Shown one piece after another: positions 34,893 through 44,277 of a stretch of DNA of 64,000 nt. Both the position numbers and the translations under genes were made by a program. A model generated the notes under the pieces. It had not been told where the DNA came from. It made no database searches and saw only the letters and a list, made by a program, of their open reading frames with translations. Within the stretch, counting starts at the first letter, position 1; the number at the start of each line of letters is the position of its first letter. The stretch comes from Methanosarcina siciliae T4/M. Its GTDB lineage: Archaea; Halobacteriota; Methanosarcinia; Methanosarcinales; Methanosarcinaceae. The stretch is taken from contig NZ_CP009506.1 in assembly GCF_000970085.1 (NCBI RefSeq), positions 1,860,001 to 1,924,000 of the forward strand, read 5' to 3'.

Positions 34893-35186
34893 TCAGTACT
34901 TCTGCGGCTTCAGGTGCTGCGGAAGGGAAATAACTTCCTTCATTGCGTTTCCGCTGCGGACTTCCAGCACATATGAACGACCACGCTGTCCGATAACCTT
35001 TCCGGTAGAACCCTGGAATTTTGGATTTGGCATACCTTTCTGGACGCTCGGGTCGATGTCGATGTGAACCATCTGTCCTTCTTCGAATTCCTGAATTGCC
35101 CTGCTTACAGGGGAAATCCCTCTTTCGCGAACCGTCTTCTGTAATTTGTACCTTGTGCAGCGTTTTTCACCGTGGGAATTTGTCAT
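34893..35186 (-). CDS. rpl21e: 50S ribosomal protein L21e
   Basis: 97 residues, the normal size. The basic N-terminus TNSHGEKRCTRYKLQKTVRE is followed by ISPVSRAIQEFEEGQMVHID, PSVQKGMPNPKFQGSTGKVI and GQRGRSYVLEV. It is an archaeal/eukaryotic-specific large-subunit protein with an SH3-like fold. GGAGGAACATGCG lies just upstream of the ATG, giving a firm start. It is downstream of pus10 (226 bases) and upstream of rpoF. Confidence 0.96.
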   Translation of the reverse strand: MTNSHGEKRCTRYKLQKTVRERGISPVSRAIQEFEEGQMVHIDIDPSVQKGMPNPKFQGSTGKVIGQRGRSYVLEVRSGNAMKEVISLPQHLKPQKY

Positions 35187-35412
35187 CGCATGTTCCTCCG
35201 TTAGAATGCTCGAGTAATTTCTCTCTAAGAAATTTTCTATTCAATTAATTGATTTTCCTCTAAATAAGATGGATATTATTTAAATGAACCGTTCATTAAG
35301 GCACTCGTTCTCTGTGTCCCGATCGGCCAATGAAACGGACCCAGATTGAAATCCAGATTGATTTAGATTGGATCGATTTGGTTTATTCAGATTAGATTCA
35401 GATGCCCGGAGC

Positions 35413-36708
35413 TTAAATTTCGACGTTGACCACATCGAGGTCTTCCACAAGTGCCTGGAATCCTAAAAGCCCTGTAAGGCTCGGATTTGTCCTGCCTTCG
35501 TCTCCGGAAATCAGTTCCTTGACATAAAGCCCGCCTTCACAGTTCACAGTTATGTAGGCGTTTCCGTCATCTTTCAGCTCGTCAAGCGTGATGCTGTGCA
35601 CATACCTTTTCCGGACAAGATCTGCACGTCTGTGAACCACGCGCTTTGGAGTCTGCTGGGCAATCTCCTTGCCACTCAAAGCCTCGAGGCAGGATTTAAG
35701 CTTTTCCTCTGAAACAGGCTCTTTAAATGTAACTTTAAGCTTATAAGTTTTATCCGCCTTGGAACTCTTGAGGGTCTCAATCATGCCTTTTTCGACAAAG
35801 CGAAGATCCTTTACCTCAACTTTTCCTGCGGCAGTTTCGTTAATTCGGGCAGCAAGTGCCCCAAGGTCAGTACTGCGCTTTACAGGAGACTTTGCTTCCA
35901 CCACAAAAGGCCTGCCGCTTCCGAGCATCAGGGCATCTATATCTTCCCTGCCCGATCCGTGGAAAGCCGTATCAGTTGCCTCGAATGCTTCAACTACCGG
36001 CCCTTTGATAAGCTCGTCTACGGACTCCTGGTACTGTTTGCCGGTAAATCCGCAACTTTCGCAGCCCCTGCCCTTGCATTTCCTGCAGGGCCAGCGGGTC
36101 TGGGGAATTCCGCGGACTTTTTTGAGGTAGCGCCCGTAAATATATACCGAACGGACCTGGAGCTCGAATTTGTGTGTTGCAAGGTCAAGGGTAATCACAA
36201 TATCCGGGTTTCCAAAGTCCACTTCCTTGTCAACCTTTTCTGCGATCCTCTTGCCTACTTCCCGATTAAGCTCGGTTTTCAACTGTTCGGCATAGGCAGT
36301 CCCTGCCTCAGCCCAGAGCATCTCTTCGTTTTCACTCAGAAGCCCGCTTACCTTCGTACCGACAAGGAAGGTGGAGTACTCAAGCCCCTCGAGAGCCTTT
36401 GCCACCTCAGCCGCCCAATCGTCCAGTTTTTTGAACTGGTCAAGGCAGACCCAGCACTGCTCGTCTTCCCCCTCTACCCGGAGGGCTTTTCTTGCAAAGG
36501 CACTGCAGGGAACAAGTTCCTTTAAGAGGGAGTCGTCGTTTTCACTTTTGTAAATGCGGTCCCCTTCAAGGGCAAGCGCGAGTTTCATCGCCTGCCCGCG
36601 TTCTCTGTTGCTGAGGCCCGTAGATAATTTTGCAAACTGACGGCCAAGACAGTGGTCACAGACAGGACCTTCGTGCAGAATTTTTTTTGATATTTCAAGT
36701 ACATCCAT
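35413..36708 (-). CDS. pus10: tRNA pseudouridine synthase Pus10
   Basis: 431 residues. The N-terminal domain carries a THUMP-like region and Cys clusters (PVCDHCLGRQFAKLS near residue 15, CWVCLDQF near residue 85, and WPCRKCKGRGCESCG near residue 205). The catalytic domain contains GSGREDIDALMLGSGRPFVV, where the Asp of REDID is the catalytic residue. Pus10 makes pseudouridine at positions 54 and 55 of archaeal tRNA. trmY, whose product methylates the pseudouridine at 54, lies 328 bases upstream on the same strand. Length and motifs are normal. Confidence 0.95.
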   Translation of the reverse strand: MDVLEISKKILHEGPVCDHCLGRQFAKLSTGLSNRERGQAMKLALALEGDRIYKSENDDSLLKELVPCSAFARKALRVEGEDEQCWVCLDQFKKLDDWAAEVAKALEGLEYSTFLVGTKVSGLLSENEEMLWAEAGTAYAEQLKTELNREVGKRIAEKVDKEVDFGNPDIVITLDLATHKFELQVRSVYIYGRYLKKVRGIPQTRWPCRKCKGRGCESCGFTGKQYQESVDELIKGPVVEAFEATDTAFHGSGREDIDALMLGSGRPFVVEAKSPVKRSTDLGALAARINETAAGKVEVKDLRFVEKGMIETLKSSKADKTYKLKVTFKEPVSEEKLKSCLEALSGKEIAQQTPKRVVHRRADLVRKRYVHSITLDELKDDGNAYITVNCEGGLYVKELISGDEGRTNPSLTGLLGFQALVEDLDVVNVEI

Positions 36709-37036
36709 TTGGTTTCACTTTCTCTAAGCTCTTTGTTCGGGGAATAGACCTGGAAGTGGATAATTGAATTTATTTGAGTGTTTGAGGGTAATTTAGAGTT
36801 TAAGAGTTTAATTGAAAGATGAGTTGAAAGCTTATGTTGGGAAAAATATTGACATGGGAAATAGTATTGACATATTGGATCGATTGGTAGATTGGATTGG
36901 AGATAATTAAAGATTACATTGAAGGGAATGCGCAAATTGAAGCATGTACTCTAAAAAGCGTATCCGGATAAGTTTCTATCCTGATACAGGGAAGTGTAAT
37001 ATAACTTTTTGGATTATAATTGGAAAAAACCGGAGC
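36709..37036. other. Gap between trmY and pus10
   Basis: About 330 AT-rich bases. Short ATTGGAT-like repeats occur at 36870-36900. This is probably the promoter region of pus10. No gene is seen. Confidence 0.35.
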
Positions 37037-37672
37037 TTATTCCTTAACCCTTAATTTTTCCCCTCCCGGAATTTCCCCTCTTTCCGCTTCGGCCCTGTCC
37101 AGTTCATTGTGGATAAGGGTTATACAGTGGTTGGAGTGAAGGGAAATAGGCCCAACAGAGATAATTTTTGCTCCGGCTTCTAGGAGCTGTTTTTCCTCTT
37201 CTTCCGTAACGCCTGTATGGTCGCCCAGGATAAAGACAGGGTCCCGGATTTCTCCCGCAAGTCCCCGGATATCCTCGCCGTCTTCCCGAAGGTAGAGGAG
37301 GGTCCTCCCTTCAAAAGAAGCCAGCAGGGTATTTAAGTCTCCGTTCCGGATCCAGACCCCGGGAGTTGACCGGATGTCTCTTTCGGTTATGTTTTTCTGA
37401 AGGGCTTTCTGGATCAGAGACCCGCTGCTTCTTTCATCCGGGTTGAGGTACCTCAGGTGGAGGCCTTCGAATCGGATAATTTTTCCGGGCTCAGGATCTC
37501 CCAGAAGGAGCAGGTGAACGTTTACATCCCTGCGCATTCCGAAAGAGAGAAAAAGGGCAGAACTTACGCAGCGGCAGAGTATATCCATTCTTCCTGCAGA
37601 CCCCGGGAGGTCGTTTAAAGAAAAATCGCCGCTCGTCTTTGCTTTGTGCCCTATGATAACGATATCACGCAT
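37037..37672 (-). CDS. trmY: tRNA (pseudouridine54-N1)-methyltransferase TrmY
   Basis: 211 residues of the SPOUT class. It starts MRDIVIIGHKAKTSGDFSLN, then MDILCRCVSSALFLSFGMRR, and has the knotted SAM site DPVFILGDHTGVTEEEEKQL with ISVGPISLHSNHCITLIHNE at the C-terminus. TrmY turns pseudouridine 54 of tRNA into N1-methylpseudouridine. I chose the ATG at 37672 because the protein then starts with its first strand; the longer frame to 37729 adds a hydrophobic stretch unlike the family. The preceding reaction is done by Pus10, encoded next on this strand. Confidence 0.94.
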   Translation of the reverse strand: MRDIVIIGHKAKTSGDFSLNDLPGSAGRMDILCRCVSSALFLSFGMRRDVNVHLLLLGDPEPGKIIRFEGLHLRYLNPDERSSGSLIQKALQKNITERDIRSTPGVWIRNGDLNTLLASFEGRTLLYLREDGEDIRGLAGEIRDPVFILGDHTGVTEEEEKQLLEAGAKIISVGPISLHSNHCITLIHNELDRAEAERGEIPGGEKLRVKE

Positions 37673-37834
37673 GCGGCAGTATATTACGTAAGGGATATAA
37701 AAGATGTGTGCATGTTCACAGAAAAACACATAACGAAAGTGTAAAAGAGATTGTATCTAAGAATTCAAACAAGAACTAAAAAATTATAATTTAACGATAA
37801 GAGAATTAAATAAATCATTAAGGATGGGATACGG

Positions 37835-38491
37835 ATGAAGATACTCGCAATTTCCGACCCCCATGGGGACTACTCGAAGATGAAACAGATCATAGAAAAA
37901 GCCGGGGACTTTGACCTTGCCGTGGTAGTCGGAGACATTACCAATTTCGGGCCCGATGAACAGGTGGATGAACTGGCTGAGATGTTTGATAAGCCCTTGC
38001 TTGCAATTCCCGGGAACTGCGACCAGAGGACCATCCTCGAAGCCCTTGAAAATTCAAAAGCCGTAAACCTTCATGGAAAAGCCGAACAGATTGGAAAAAT
38101 CCGGTTTATCGGGATTGGAGGCTCAAACCCCACTCCTTTTAACACACCATTTGAGCTTTCCGAAGAAGAAATTGAAAATGCCCTTGAAGGAATGGTCTGC
38201 TCCGCCGAAAATTCAGGGGAATGCGGGACAATAGTGCTCCTGACTCACGCCCCTCCCCTCGGAGCAAGGGACGAACTCCCTTTCGGGCATGTGGGCAGCA
38301 AATCCATCCAGAAATTCTTGGACAGGGTTGACCTGATCGTCTGCGGGCACATCCATGAAGCAAAAGGTATGGAAAAAGTCGGGAAAACCATTGTCGTAAA
38401 CCCCGGAGAAGCCTGCAAAGGAGCCTGTGCCCTTATAGAGATTGAAGAAAACGGAAAAAAGCCCATCGAAGTTGAATTAGTGGAAGTCTGA
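37835..38491 (+). CDS. Metallophosphoesterase (calcineurin-like, YfcE-type)
   Basis: 218 residues. The two-metal site is spelled out by AISDPHGDYSKMKQI (residue 5), VVVGDITNFG (residue 31), IPGNCDQRTILEAL (residue 57), LTHAPPLGARDE (residue 138) and CGHIHEAKGMEKVG (residue 170). NPGEACKGACALIEIEE near the C-terminus is usual for this archaeal group. It is a soluble phosphodiesterase or phosphatase; the substrate cannot be read from the sequence. AAGGATGGGATACGG lies before the ATG. It is divergent from trmY. Confidence 0.9.
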   Translation: MKILAISDPHGDYSKMKQIIEKAGDFDLAVVVGDITNFGPDEQVDELAEMFDKPLLAIPGNCDQRTILEALENSKAVNLHGKAEQIGKIRFIGIGGSNPTPFNTPFELSEEEIENALEGMVCSAENSGECGTIVLLTHAPPLGARDELPFGHVGSKSIQKFLDRVDLIVCGHIHEAKGMEKVGKTIVVNPGEACKGACALIEIEENGKKPIEVELVEV

Positions 38492-38708
38492 AAAAGTTCT
38501 GTTCGGACATTCAGAGGCACTGGGATAAATTATTGGATATTTCCGTACACTCTGAACCTTTTTCTCCTTTGAGGAGTATATTCATTAGCAAGAACATCCT
38601 TACTATATAATTATATTTTGTTTTATAGAATATGGGACATACAGCTAAAAAAAGATAAGAGGTTTAGCTACGGACGTAATCAACGATTTCGGTTTCGACC
38701 CGGTTTTT

Positions 38709-39950
38709 GTGGAATTCCTGACAAAACTTGCCATTGCCTTTTTGATAGGGATCCTGGTAGGTGTGGAAAGGGAGCACAGAGGCCTGGAACACGAGATTTT
38801 TGCAGGAGTCAGGAGTTACAGCATAACCTGCATAACAGGCATGCTGGTTGCTCTTGCAAGCGAATCGGCAGGTCCCGGTTTCGTGTACGTAGCCACGCTT
38901 TTCTTTGCAGCTATCTGTTCCATAATTACCTATTCCAAGATATTTCTCTACAGGCGGATAGGGGTTACAAGTCCTATCACCCTCTTCTTTATTTTCGTGA
39001 TGGGAGTCCTTGTTGGCTATAACTATGGCATGTTTGCCATAGTCTCCTCAATAGTCGTAGCTTTTCTCCTGATCCAGAAGCAGCCCCTCCACCAGTTCGC
39101 GGGGAGCCTGACAAAAGAAGAGCTTTTCAATGCCGTACAGTTTCTGGCTGTCGCCTTCATACTTTATCCGGTGATGCCGGAAAAAAAAATCCTCGGGCTT
39201 GTAAACCTCAGGTCTGCAATTCTGATTGTGATTCTTGTTTCCCTGATCAGTTTCTTAAGTTATGTCCTCCTGAGAAAGTTCGGGGCAAAACGCGGCCTCT
39301 GTTATTCGGGCTTTCTGGGGGGCTTTATTAACAGTGAAGCTACCACAGGAGCCCTTGCAGGGCTCTCAAAAAAAACAGAGACAATGGCCGATCCTGTCCT
39401 TACGGGAATTCTACTCTGCAATATTTCCATGCTCATTCGAAACCTTATACTCGCCTTTATAGTTGACCCGAAAGGAAAGATAACCCTGCTTATGCTCCCT
39501 CCCCAGCTTGTACTCATTGCCGTTTCCATAGTAATAGTCCTCAGGCACAGTAAGAAATTCTGCTCTATAGATGGGGGAGAACTTAAGATCCGGTCTCCTT
39601 TCTCTCTGGGACAGGCGTTTAAATTCGGCATTGCCTTTACCCTTATTCTTATCATAGGAAACTATGCCTATGACTTTGCAGGGACTGCCGGCATATACGT
39701 AACCGCCCTCGGCGCGCTTGTCAGCAGTTCAGGAGTGATAGTCTCCGTAGCCCTCCTTGCCGTAAACGGAAATATCTCTTACGAAGTCGCAGCAAACACT
39801 GCAGTGCTCGCAAGCATCATAAGTACTCTAAATAAAATTTTGCTTTCAAGAATATCAGGTTCTGAAAACCTATTTTCCCTCTCCAAAAAAGCATTCGGAA
39901 TCATTGCATTAACCGGAACCATTGCTTTGCTTTTATGGAACATCCGGTGA
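38709..39950 (+). CDS. MgtC/DUF4010 family membrane protein
   Basis: 413 residues from GTG at 38709, with about eleven hydrophobic segments. The N-terminal part has the MgtC/SapB signature FLIGILVGVEREHRG and GVRSYSITCITGMLV; the C-terminal part is DUF4010-like with FLGGFINSEATTGALAGLS. The role may be ion or magnesium homeostasis, but that is not established. The GTG has no ribosome binding site. An ACG at 38670, 6 bases after AGAGGT and just after an in-frame TAA, would add 13 residues (starting TDVINDFGFDPVFV) and may be the real start. Confidence 0.85.
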   Translation: MEFLTKLAIAFLIGILVGVEREHRGLEHEIFAGVRSYSITCITGMLVALASESAGPGFVYVATLFFAAICSIITYSKIFLYRRIGVTSPITLFFIFVMGVLVGYNYGMFAIVSSIVVAFLLIQKQPLHQFAGSLTKEELFNAVQFLAVAFILYPVMPEKKILGLVNLRSAILIVILVSLISFLSYVLLRKFGAKRGLCYSGFLGGFINSEATTGALAGLSKKTETMADPVLTGILLCNISMLIRNLILAFIVDPKGKITLLMLPPQLVLIAVSIVIVLRHSKKFCSIDGGELKIRSPFSLGQAFKFGIAFTLILIIGNYAYDFAGTAGIYVTALGALVSSSGVIVSVALLAVNGNISYEVAANTAVLASIISTLNKILLSRISGSENLFSLSKKAFGIIALTGTIALLLWNIR

Positions 39951-40612
39951 GAGAAAGCAAAAAGAGAGAATAAGGGGTATTAAGGCGCCTTCATATCATT
40001 AATAGGAGTTTTCATCTTTTCAAAACAAACCAGTATGATACAGTTATATGGCGCAACCTGAACAAGCCAAAAAGAATCTTTGTCCTTGTAAGCGAGGACA
40101 AGCTCTGGAAAGATTTTTTTTATGGCCGAACTTACTTTTTTACATCAATATGTAGGATATCTAAGGTATTGTGTGGGTTGTTTAGATTTTTAAAGAACTT
40201 CTTAAGGTGAGAAGTGTTTGATGTGAAAACAGTTTTATCCCGGCTCGAATTGTGACCGAAGAAGTCTAAAATATCTTTATATGGAAGCAAAGCACTTAGA
40301 TTTCATAAAGAATTTTGCCTTGAAAACAGGCAATATAAAAGAAAAATACAAAAATATATTTATATGTACTTGAATGTACAGACAAAGCTGAAAGCTTGAA
40401 AAGTCCATTAAAGCAGGAACTTAAGATTAAATAACATTAGATATTAAATAAACAAGAATAAAAAACTAATATTCGAAAGATTTAGAGACTTTAAAGTAAA
40501 ACATCAAAAAAACTGAATTGAATTTGGAATTACATTAAAAAAATTGTATGGAACTTGGAATTATTTCTGTAGAGTTCTAATTCCATAACCAAAAGAGATC
40601 ATGGGGAATAAA
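39951..40612. other. Long AT-rich intergenic region
   Basis: About 660 bases without a convincing gene. It presumably includes a long 5' leader and promoter for the cupredoxin-like lipoprotein. No repeat of the families described here is present. Confidence 0.4.
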
Positions 40613-41152
40613 ATGAAAGCAAAAATCATTGTTCTGCTTCTAGTTTTAAGCGCAGTTTTATTCTCGGGATGCGCTGGAAATGAAGAAACCTCCCCGGAAG
40701 AAAACGTGACACCTGAAGAAACCGTAACCCCGGAGGAAGTTTCAACTCCAGAAGAAACCGAAACCCCGGAAGTAACGGAGACCGAGGAAGAAGTTGAAAC
40801 CCCGGAGGAAAATGAAACAGAAGTAGTAACTCCGGTTGAAAATGAAACAGAAGAAGGACCGACTATTAACACATCCAATATAAAGACAACTCCCTATCTC
40901 GTAAGGCTTGTTAGTTACAGAGCATATCCCACAAGCCTGAACATTAAACAGGGGGAAACGGTTGCCTGGATGAACTATCAGGACAGCCCAAGGAGAGTCT
41001 TTACCCTTGTTAGCGAACAGGGCCTCTTTGAAAACGAGAGCCTTGTGTACAGGCGTTCCTTTCCCTACACTTTCAATGAAACAGGAGCTTACAACTTTAC
41101 CGTTGTCGGGCAACCAAAAATGAGTGTAAATATAACTGTGAGCGAACCCTGA
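40613..41152 (+). CDS. Lipoprotein with Glu/Thr-rich linker and cupredoxin-like domain
   Basis: 179 residues. The signal peptide ends in a lipobox (LVLSAVLFSGCAG), so the Cys at about residue 20 is probably lipidated. A linker of PEENVTPEETVTPEEVSTPE type (about residues 24-85) leads to a beta-sandwich of cupredoxin shape: YLVRLVSYRAYPTSLNIKQG, ETVAWMNYQD, and a last strand with YTFNETGAYNFTVVG. The His and Cys copper ligands of plastocyanin-like proteins are missing, so it should not bind copper in the usual way. GGGGA lies 5 bases before the ATG at 40613. A paralogue follows at 41574. Confidence 0.8.
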   Translation: MKAKIIVLLLVLSAVLFSGCAGNEETSPEENVTPEETVTPEEVSTPEETETPEVTETEEEVETPEENETEVVTPVENETEEGPTINTSNIKTTPYLVRLVSYRAYPTSLNIKQGETVAWMNYQDSPRRVFTLVSEQGLFENESLVYRRSFPYTFNETGAYNFTVVGQPKMSVNITVSEP

Positions 41153-41573
41153 AAAAATTACCTGAAGAAATTTTTCGAAGGGACCGAGAGATAGGATAAC
41201 TCAAAAGGCATGTACGGCTATCTGGAAAGTAAGCAAAACTTTCCAGTAAATTCACTTTTTTTTAGCTTCCGAACTTTCCTGCTTATTTTGATTTTTGAAC
41301 CTTCCCGACCCTATTTCCATGATCTTTCTACCTCTTCCTCCTGAAGAAAAAGGCCCGGAAGCAAAAAATCAGCCAATAAATAGCTGATAGGCCAGCCAAT
41401 TAGCCGATTAACTATTTTTTCAGAAAGTCGTTTCTCAGGTCAGAAGTGGCAAAATCGCCTACAAACAAACTATTTTTTAAAACAAGGCTTAATATAAGAA
41501 AGTATTATTATTTAATGAGGATTATATTGGATTGGGAGTAAAAAAGGAAAACTTACACAGGGGGGAAATAATA
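41153..41573. other. Gap between the two cupredoxin-like genes
   Basis: About 420 bases with no gene recognised. GGGGGG at about 41560-41565 is the ribosome binding site of the next gene. Confidence 0.4.
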
Positions 41574-42263
41574 GTGATAAAAAAACTCATTCTGCTCCTC
41601 GTAGTCCTGGCAGTATTAGTGTTTGCCTACATGAACTGGTGGGGAGGAAATCAGGAGCGAGAAGAAGCCATGGGGGATTCCGGGGGTTCGGGTGGCACTT
41701 CAGGAGGAACACAGCAACCAACAGGAGTGGAGACACCGCAAGAGGCAATAACACCAGAAGAAACGGAAACATCTGAAGAAACGGAAACATCTGAAGAAAC
41801 GGAAACATCTGAAGAAACGGAAACATCTGAAGAAACGGAAACATTAGAAGAAGCAGAGACGCCGCAAGAAACAGAAACGGCTGAAGAGGACGAAACGCCC
41901 GAGGAAACAGTAACTCCGGGTCTTGAGTCCGGAATTGAAGAGGAACAAACCGAAAACGTGACCGGTGAAGAGGAAGAAACAGGGACAGTGCAGCCTGAGG
42001 AAACCGAGCCGGAAACTTACCTTGTAAGGCTCAAGAATTATCTCTTTATTCCCTCCGAACTGGAGATAAATGAAGGGGATACGGTTGTGTGGAGAAATTT
42101 CGATGAATCCGATGTTTTTACCCTGAGTAGTGAAGAGGAGCTTTTTGAGGATCAACAGCTTGGATACGGAAATACCCTGAACTATACGTTTACTGAAAAC
42201 GGAAGCTACAGTTTCAGTGCAAATGGGTATCCGAACATGCAGATGACCATCACGGTAAAATAA
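41574..42263 (+). CDS. Membrane-anchored cupredoxin-like protein with SEETET repeats
   Basis: 229 residues from GTG at 41574, which has GGGGGG 8 bases upstream. An N-terminal segment (KKLILLLVVLAVLVFAYMNW) anchors it; there is no lipobox. A Gly/Ser stretch and a long acidic stalk follow, including five tandem ETSE-type units encoded by an 18-bp DNA repeat. The C-terminal domain (about residues 145-229) has the same plan as the previous gene: YLVRLKNYLFIPSELEINEG, DTVVWRNFDE, YTFTENGSYSFSANG. Copper ligands are again absent. It is probably a surface protein displaying the domain on a stalk. Function unknown. Confidence 0.78.
   Translation: MIKKLILLLVVLAVLVFAYMNWWGGNQEREEAMGDSGGSGGTSGGTQQPTGVETPQEAITPEETETSEETETSEETETSEETETSEETETLEEAETPQETETAEEDETPEETVTPGLESGIEEEQTENVTGEEEETGTVQPEETEPETYLVRLKNYLFIPSELEINEGDTVVWRNFDESDVFTLSSEEELFEDQQLGYGNTLNYTFTENGSYSFSANGYPNMQMTITVK
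41757..41846 (+). repeat. Five tandem copies of an 18-bp coding repeat
   Basis: GAAGAAACGGAAACATCT repeats four times perfectly and a fifth time with the last bases changed to TTA. It encodes EETETS units in the stalk of the surface protein. Being a multiple of three, copy-number changes keep the frame. Confidence 0.92.
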
Positions 42264-42287
42264 TATCACAAAGTATAGCAACTTCAG

Positions 42288-43454
42288 ATGATCCGTAGAA
42301 CTATAGTGGAAGGGACGACAAAGATTTCGGTTCCGGTCCCACCTCCGGATGCAAATTTCCCTCCCTCGGCAGCGCCGGTGTTCTATAACCCGGAGATGGA
42401 GTTGAACCGGGATATCAATGTTGCAGCAACTGCAGCATTTGTGAAGAGGCTTCTTTCGAGAAAAGACTTGAAGAGAGAGGAGGTCCGCTACGTAGATGCC
42501 TTTTCAGCATCAGGAATCCGGGGTCTCAGGATTGCAGGGGAAGTAGGAATACATGCGACCATGAATGACTGGAACCCTGAAGCGTTTGAACTGATAAAGG
42601 AAAATATAAAGATTAATGGGCTTGAGGAAAAAGCCCAGGCTACACGCAAGAATGCAAATGTGCTGCTTCATGAGCAGAAATTCCATATCGTGGATGTCGA
42701 CCCGTTCGGGACCCCTGCGCCTTACCTCGATGCAACCGCAACTTCGGCACAGGGCATGCTCGCGGTTACTGCAACAGATACTGCTCCCCTCTGTGGAGCC
42801 CATTTGAATTCGGGAATCAGAAAGTACGCATCCGTACCTCTGAATACGGAGTATCACAGCGAGATGGGCTTAAGGGTCCTCCTCGGAGCCTGTGCCAGAG
42901 AACTTGCAAAACACGAAAAAGGGATGCTGCCCCTACTTTCACATGTCACGCGGCACTATGTTCGCAGCTACCTTGAAGTGCTTCCCGGAGCCGGACAGGC
43001 TGACAAGACCTTGAAATCCATGGGATTCAGCGTTCACTGCCCGAAGTGTGGATTCAGAGGCCCTGTCTACGGGCTTGCCGTGCATATTGAGAAAGAATGT
43101 CCTGCCTGTGGAGCCCAGACAAAGGTTGCAGGTCCTCTGTGGCTCGGACCTTTTAGAAAATCGGAGTTCTGCAATGAGGCGCTTTCCGAGCTTGAGGTGC
43201 ACCCTCTGAACATGAAAGAGAAAGCAAAAAAAATAATTACGTTCTGCAGGGACGAACTCGACATTCCCATGTTCTATGACCAGCACGTAATCTGTAAGGA
43301 ACTTGGGGCTTCTGCAACAGGGATCGAGACTCTGATCGAGACTCTTAAAGCCGACGGGTTTGAGGCTTCAAGGACTCATTTCAGCGGGACTTCGTTCAGG
43401 ACAGATGCTCCCATTGCTGAAATAAAGAAAATAATCCAGGCACTTTCCGGCTGA
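42288..43454 (+). CDS. trm1: tRNA (guanine26-N2)-dimethyltransferase Trm1
   Basis: 388 residues. It dimethylates G26 of tRNA with SAM. The N-terminus is IVEGTTKISVP; NPEMELNRDINVAATAAFVK near residue 32 is followed by the SAM site DAFSASGIRGLRIAGE near residue 71 and the catalytic DVDPFGTPAPYLDATA near residue 139. A four-Cys zinc site (CPKCGFRGP near residue 247, CPACGAQTK near residue 266) precedes the C-terminal domain. Length and order are as in archaeal Trm1. It starts 24 bases after the cupredoxin-like gene. Confidence 0.96.
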   Translation: MIRRTIVEGTTKISVPVPPPDANFPPSAAPVFYNPEMELNRDINVAATAAFVKRLLSRKDLKREEVRYVDAFSASGIRGLRIAGEVGIHATMNDWNPEAFELIKENIKINGLEEKAQATRKNANVLLHEQKFHIVDVDPFGTPAPYLDATATSAQGMLAVTATDTAPLCGAHLNSGIRKYASVPLNTEYHSEMGLRVLLGACARELAKHEKGMLPLLSHVTRHYVRSYLEVLPGAGQADKTLKSMGFSVHCPKCGFRGPVYGLAVHIEKECPACGAQTKVAGPLWLGPFRKSEFCNEALSELEVHPLNMKEKAKKIITFCRDELDIPMFYDQHVICKELGASATGIETLIETLKADGFEASRTHFSGTSFRTDAPIAEIKKIIQALSG

Positions 43455-43577
43455 AGCGAATGTTCCTTTGAAGCCCGGAGGCAGAAACCTGTTCAAATAT
43501 TATATAAACTATAAAAGAATAATAAACGCCCGAGTTCAGATCCGCAAATAATCCGTTAAAAAACTCAATGTGATATC

Positions 43578-44237
43578 ATGTCCGACGATGATGTAGAAAA
43601 GCTATTTTTGCAGGAGAAGCCCACTCTTGCATTGCTGTTTATAGGTTCGATGGGAAAAACCTATGCTTCGGTTATTTCAAAGGAGATAGACTCGACTTTT
43701 GCCCATACCACGAGAATTCTTTCGAAGATGGAGCAGTCCGGACTTATAAGATTCACATTTGAAGGACGGATTAAGTTTGTCGAACTTACTGAGTACGGAA
43801 AGGAAGTGGAAACCGCCCTTAAAGAGTTCCGAAACATAATTACAGCAGAATCTCCTGCAAGCGAAGAAATACAAAAAACAGAAGAAGAAATTGAAGAAAA
43901 AGGCGAAGCGGCGGAAGGCAATAAATCAGAGAAACCGAAAGAAGCAACCGAAATTGAGAACATAAAAGAGCTTGACCTTCTAAGTGTTGAGATCCTTGAA
44001 AAGGTCAGGAACCTTAGAAATAAGATCGAGAGCATCCACAGGGAAGCAGTTGAACAAGGACAGAGTAAAGAGATGGTTTCCAGAAAACTTGGCCCTTACA
44101 GCCGGGATATCAGGAAACTGCATAGCCAGGTTGAGAAGGCTGAAAGCCCTGTTGATGAAGCAGTAGTTTCGGCTCTGGAAGAGACTGAAAGACTCCTTGA
44201 GGCTTATCTTAAGGGTCCAAAACCGGAAAATACTTAA
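43578..44237 (+). CDS. Winged-helix transcriptional regulator with coiled-coil tail
   Basis: 219 residues. Residues about 12-85 form a MarR-like winged helix: ALLFIGSMGKTYASVISKEI, HTTRILSKMEQSGLIRFTFE and GRIKFVELTEYGKEVE. A highly charged Glu/Lys linker (about 95-125) leads to a coiled-coil region with VEILEKVRNLRNKIESIHRE. I do not recognise a named family beyond the winged helix. GTGATATC before the ATG is a usable ribosome binding site. It precedes a DUF2110 gene by 40 bases, so the two are likely cotranscribed. It is not TFE: it lacks the zinc ribbon. Confidence 0.78.
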   Translation: MSDDDVEKLFLQEKPTLALLFIGSMGKTYASVISKEIDSTFAHTTRILSKMEQSGLIRFTFEGRIKFVELTEYGKEVETALKEFRNIITAESPASEEIQKTEEEIEEKGEAAEGNKSEKPKEATEIENIKELDLLSVEILEKVRNLRNKIESIHREAVEQGQSKEMVSRKLGPYSRDIRKLHSQVEKAESPVDEAVVSALEETERLLEAYLKGPKPENT

Positions 44238-44277
44238 TACGGCAGATCCAGGTAGAGAGAAAAGCGGCAGGAAGAAA

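Noticed and set aside
43578..44237. Transcription factor TFE
   Set aside because: It has a winged helix and lies by DUF2110, but the zinc ribbon with paired CxxC motifs of TFE is missing.
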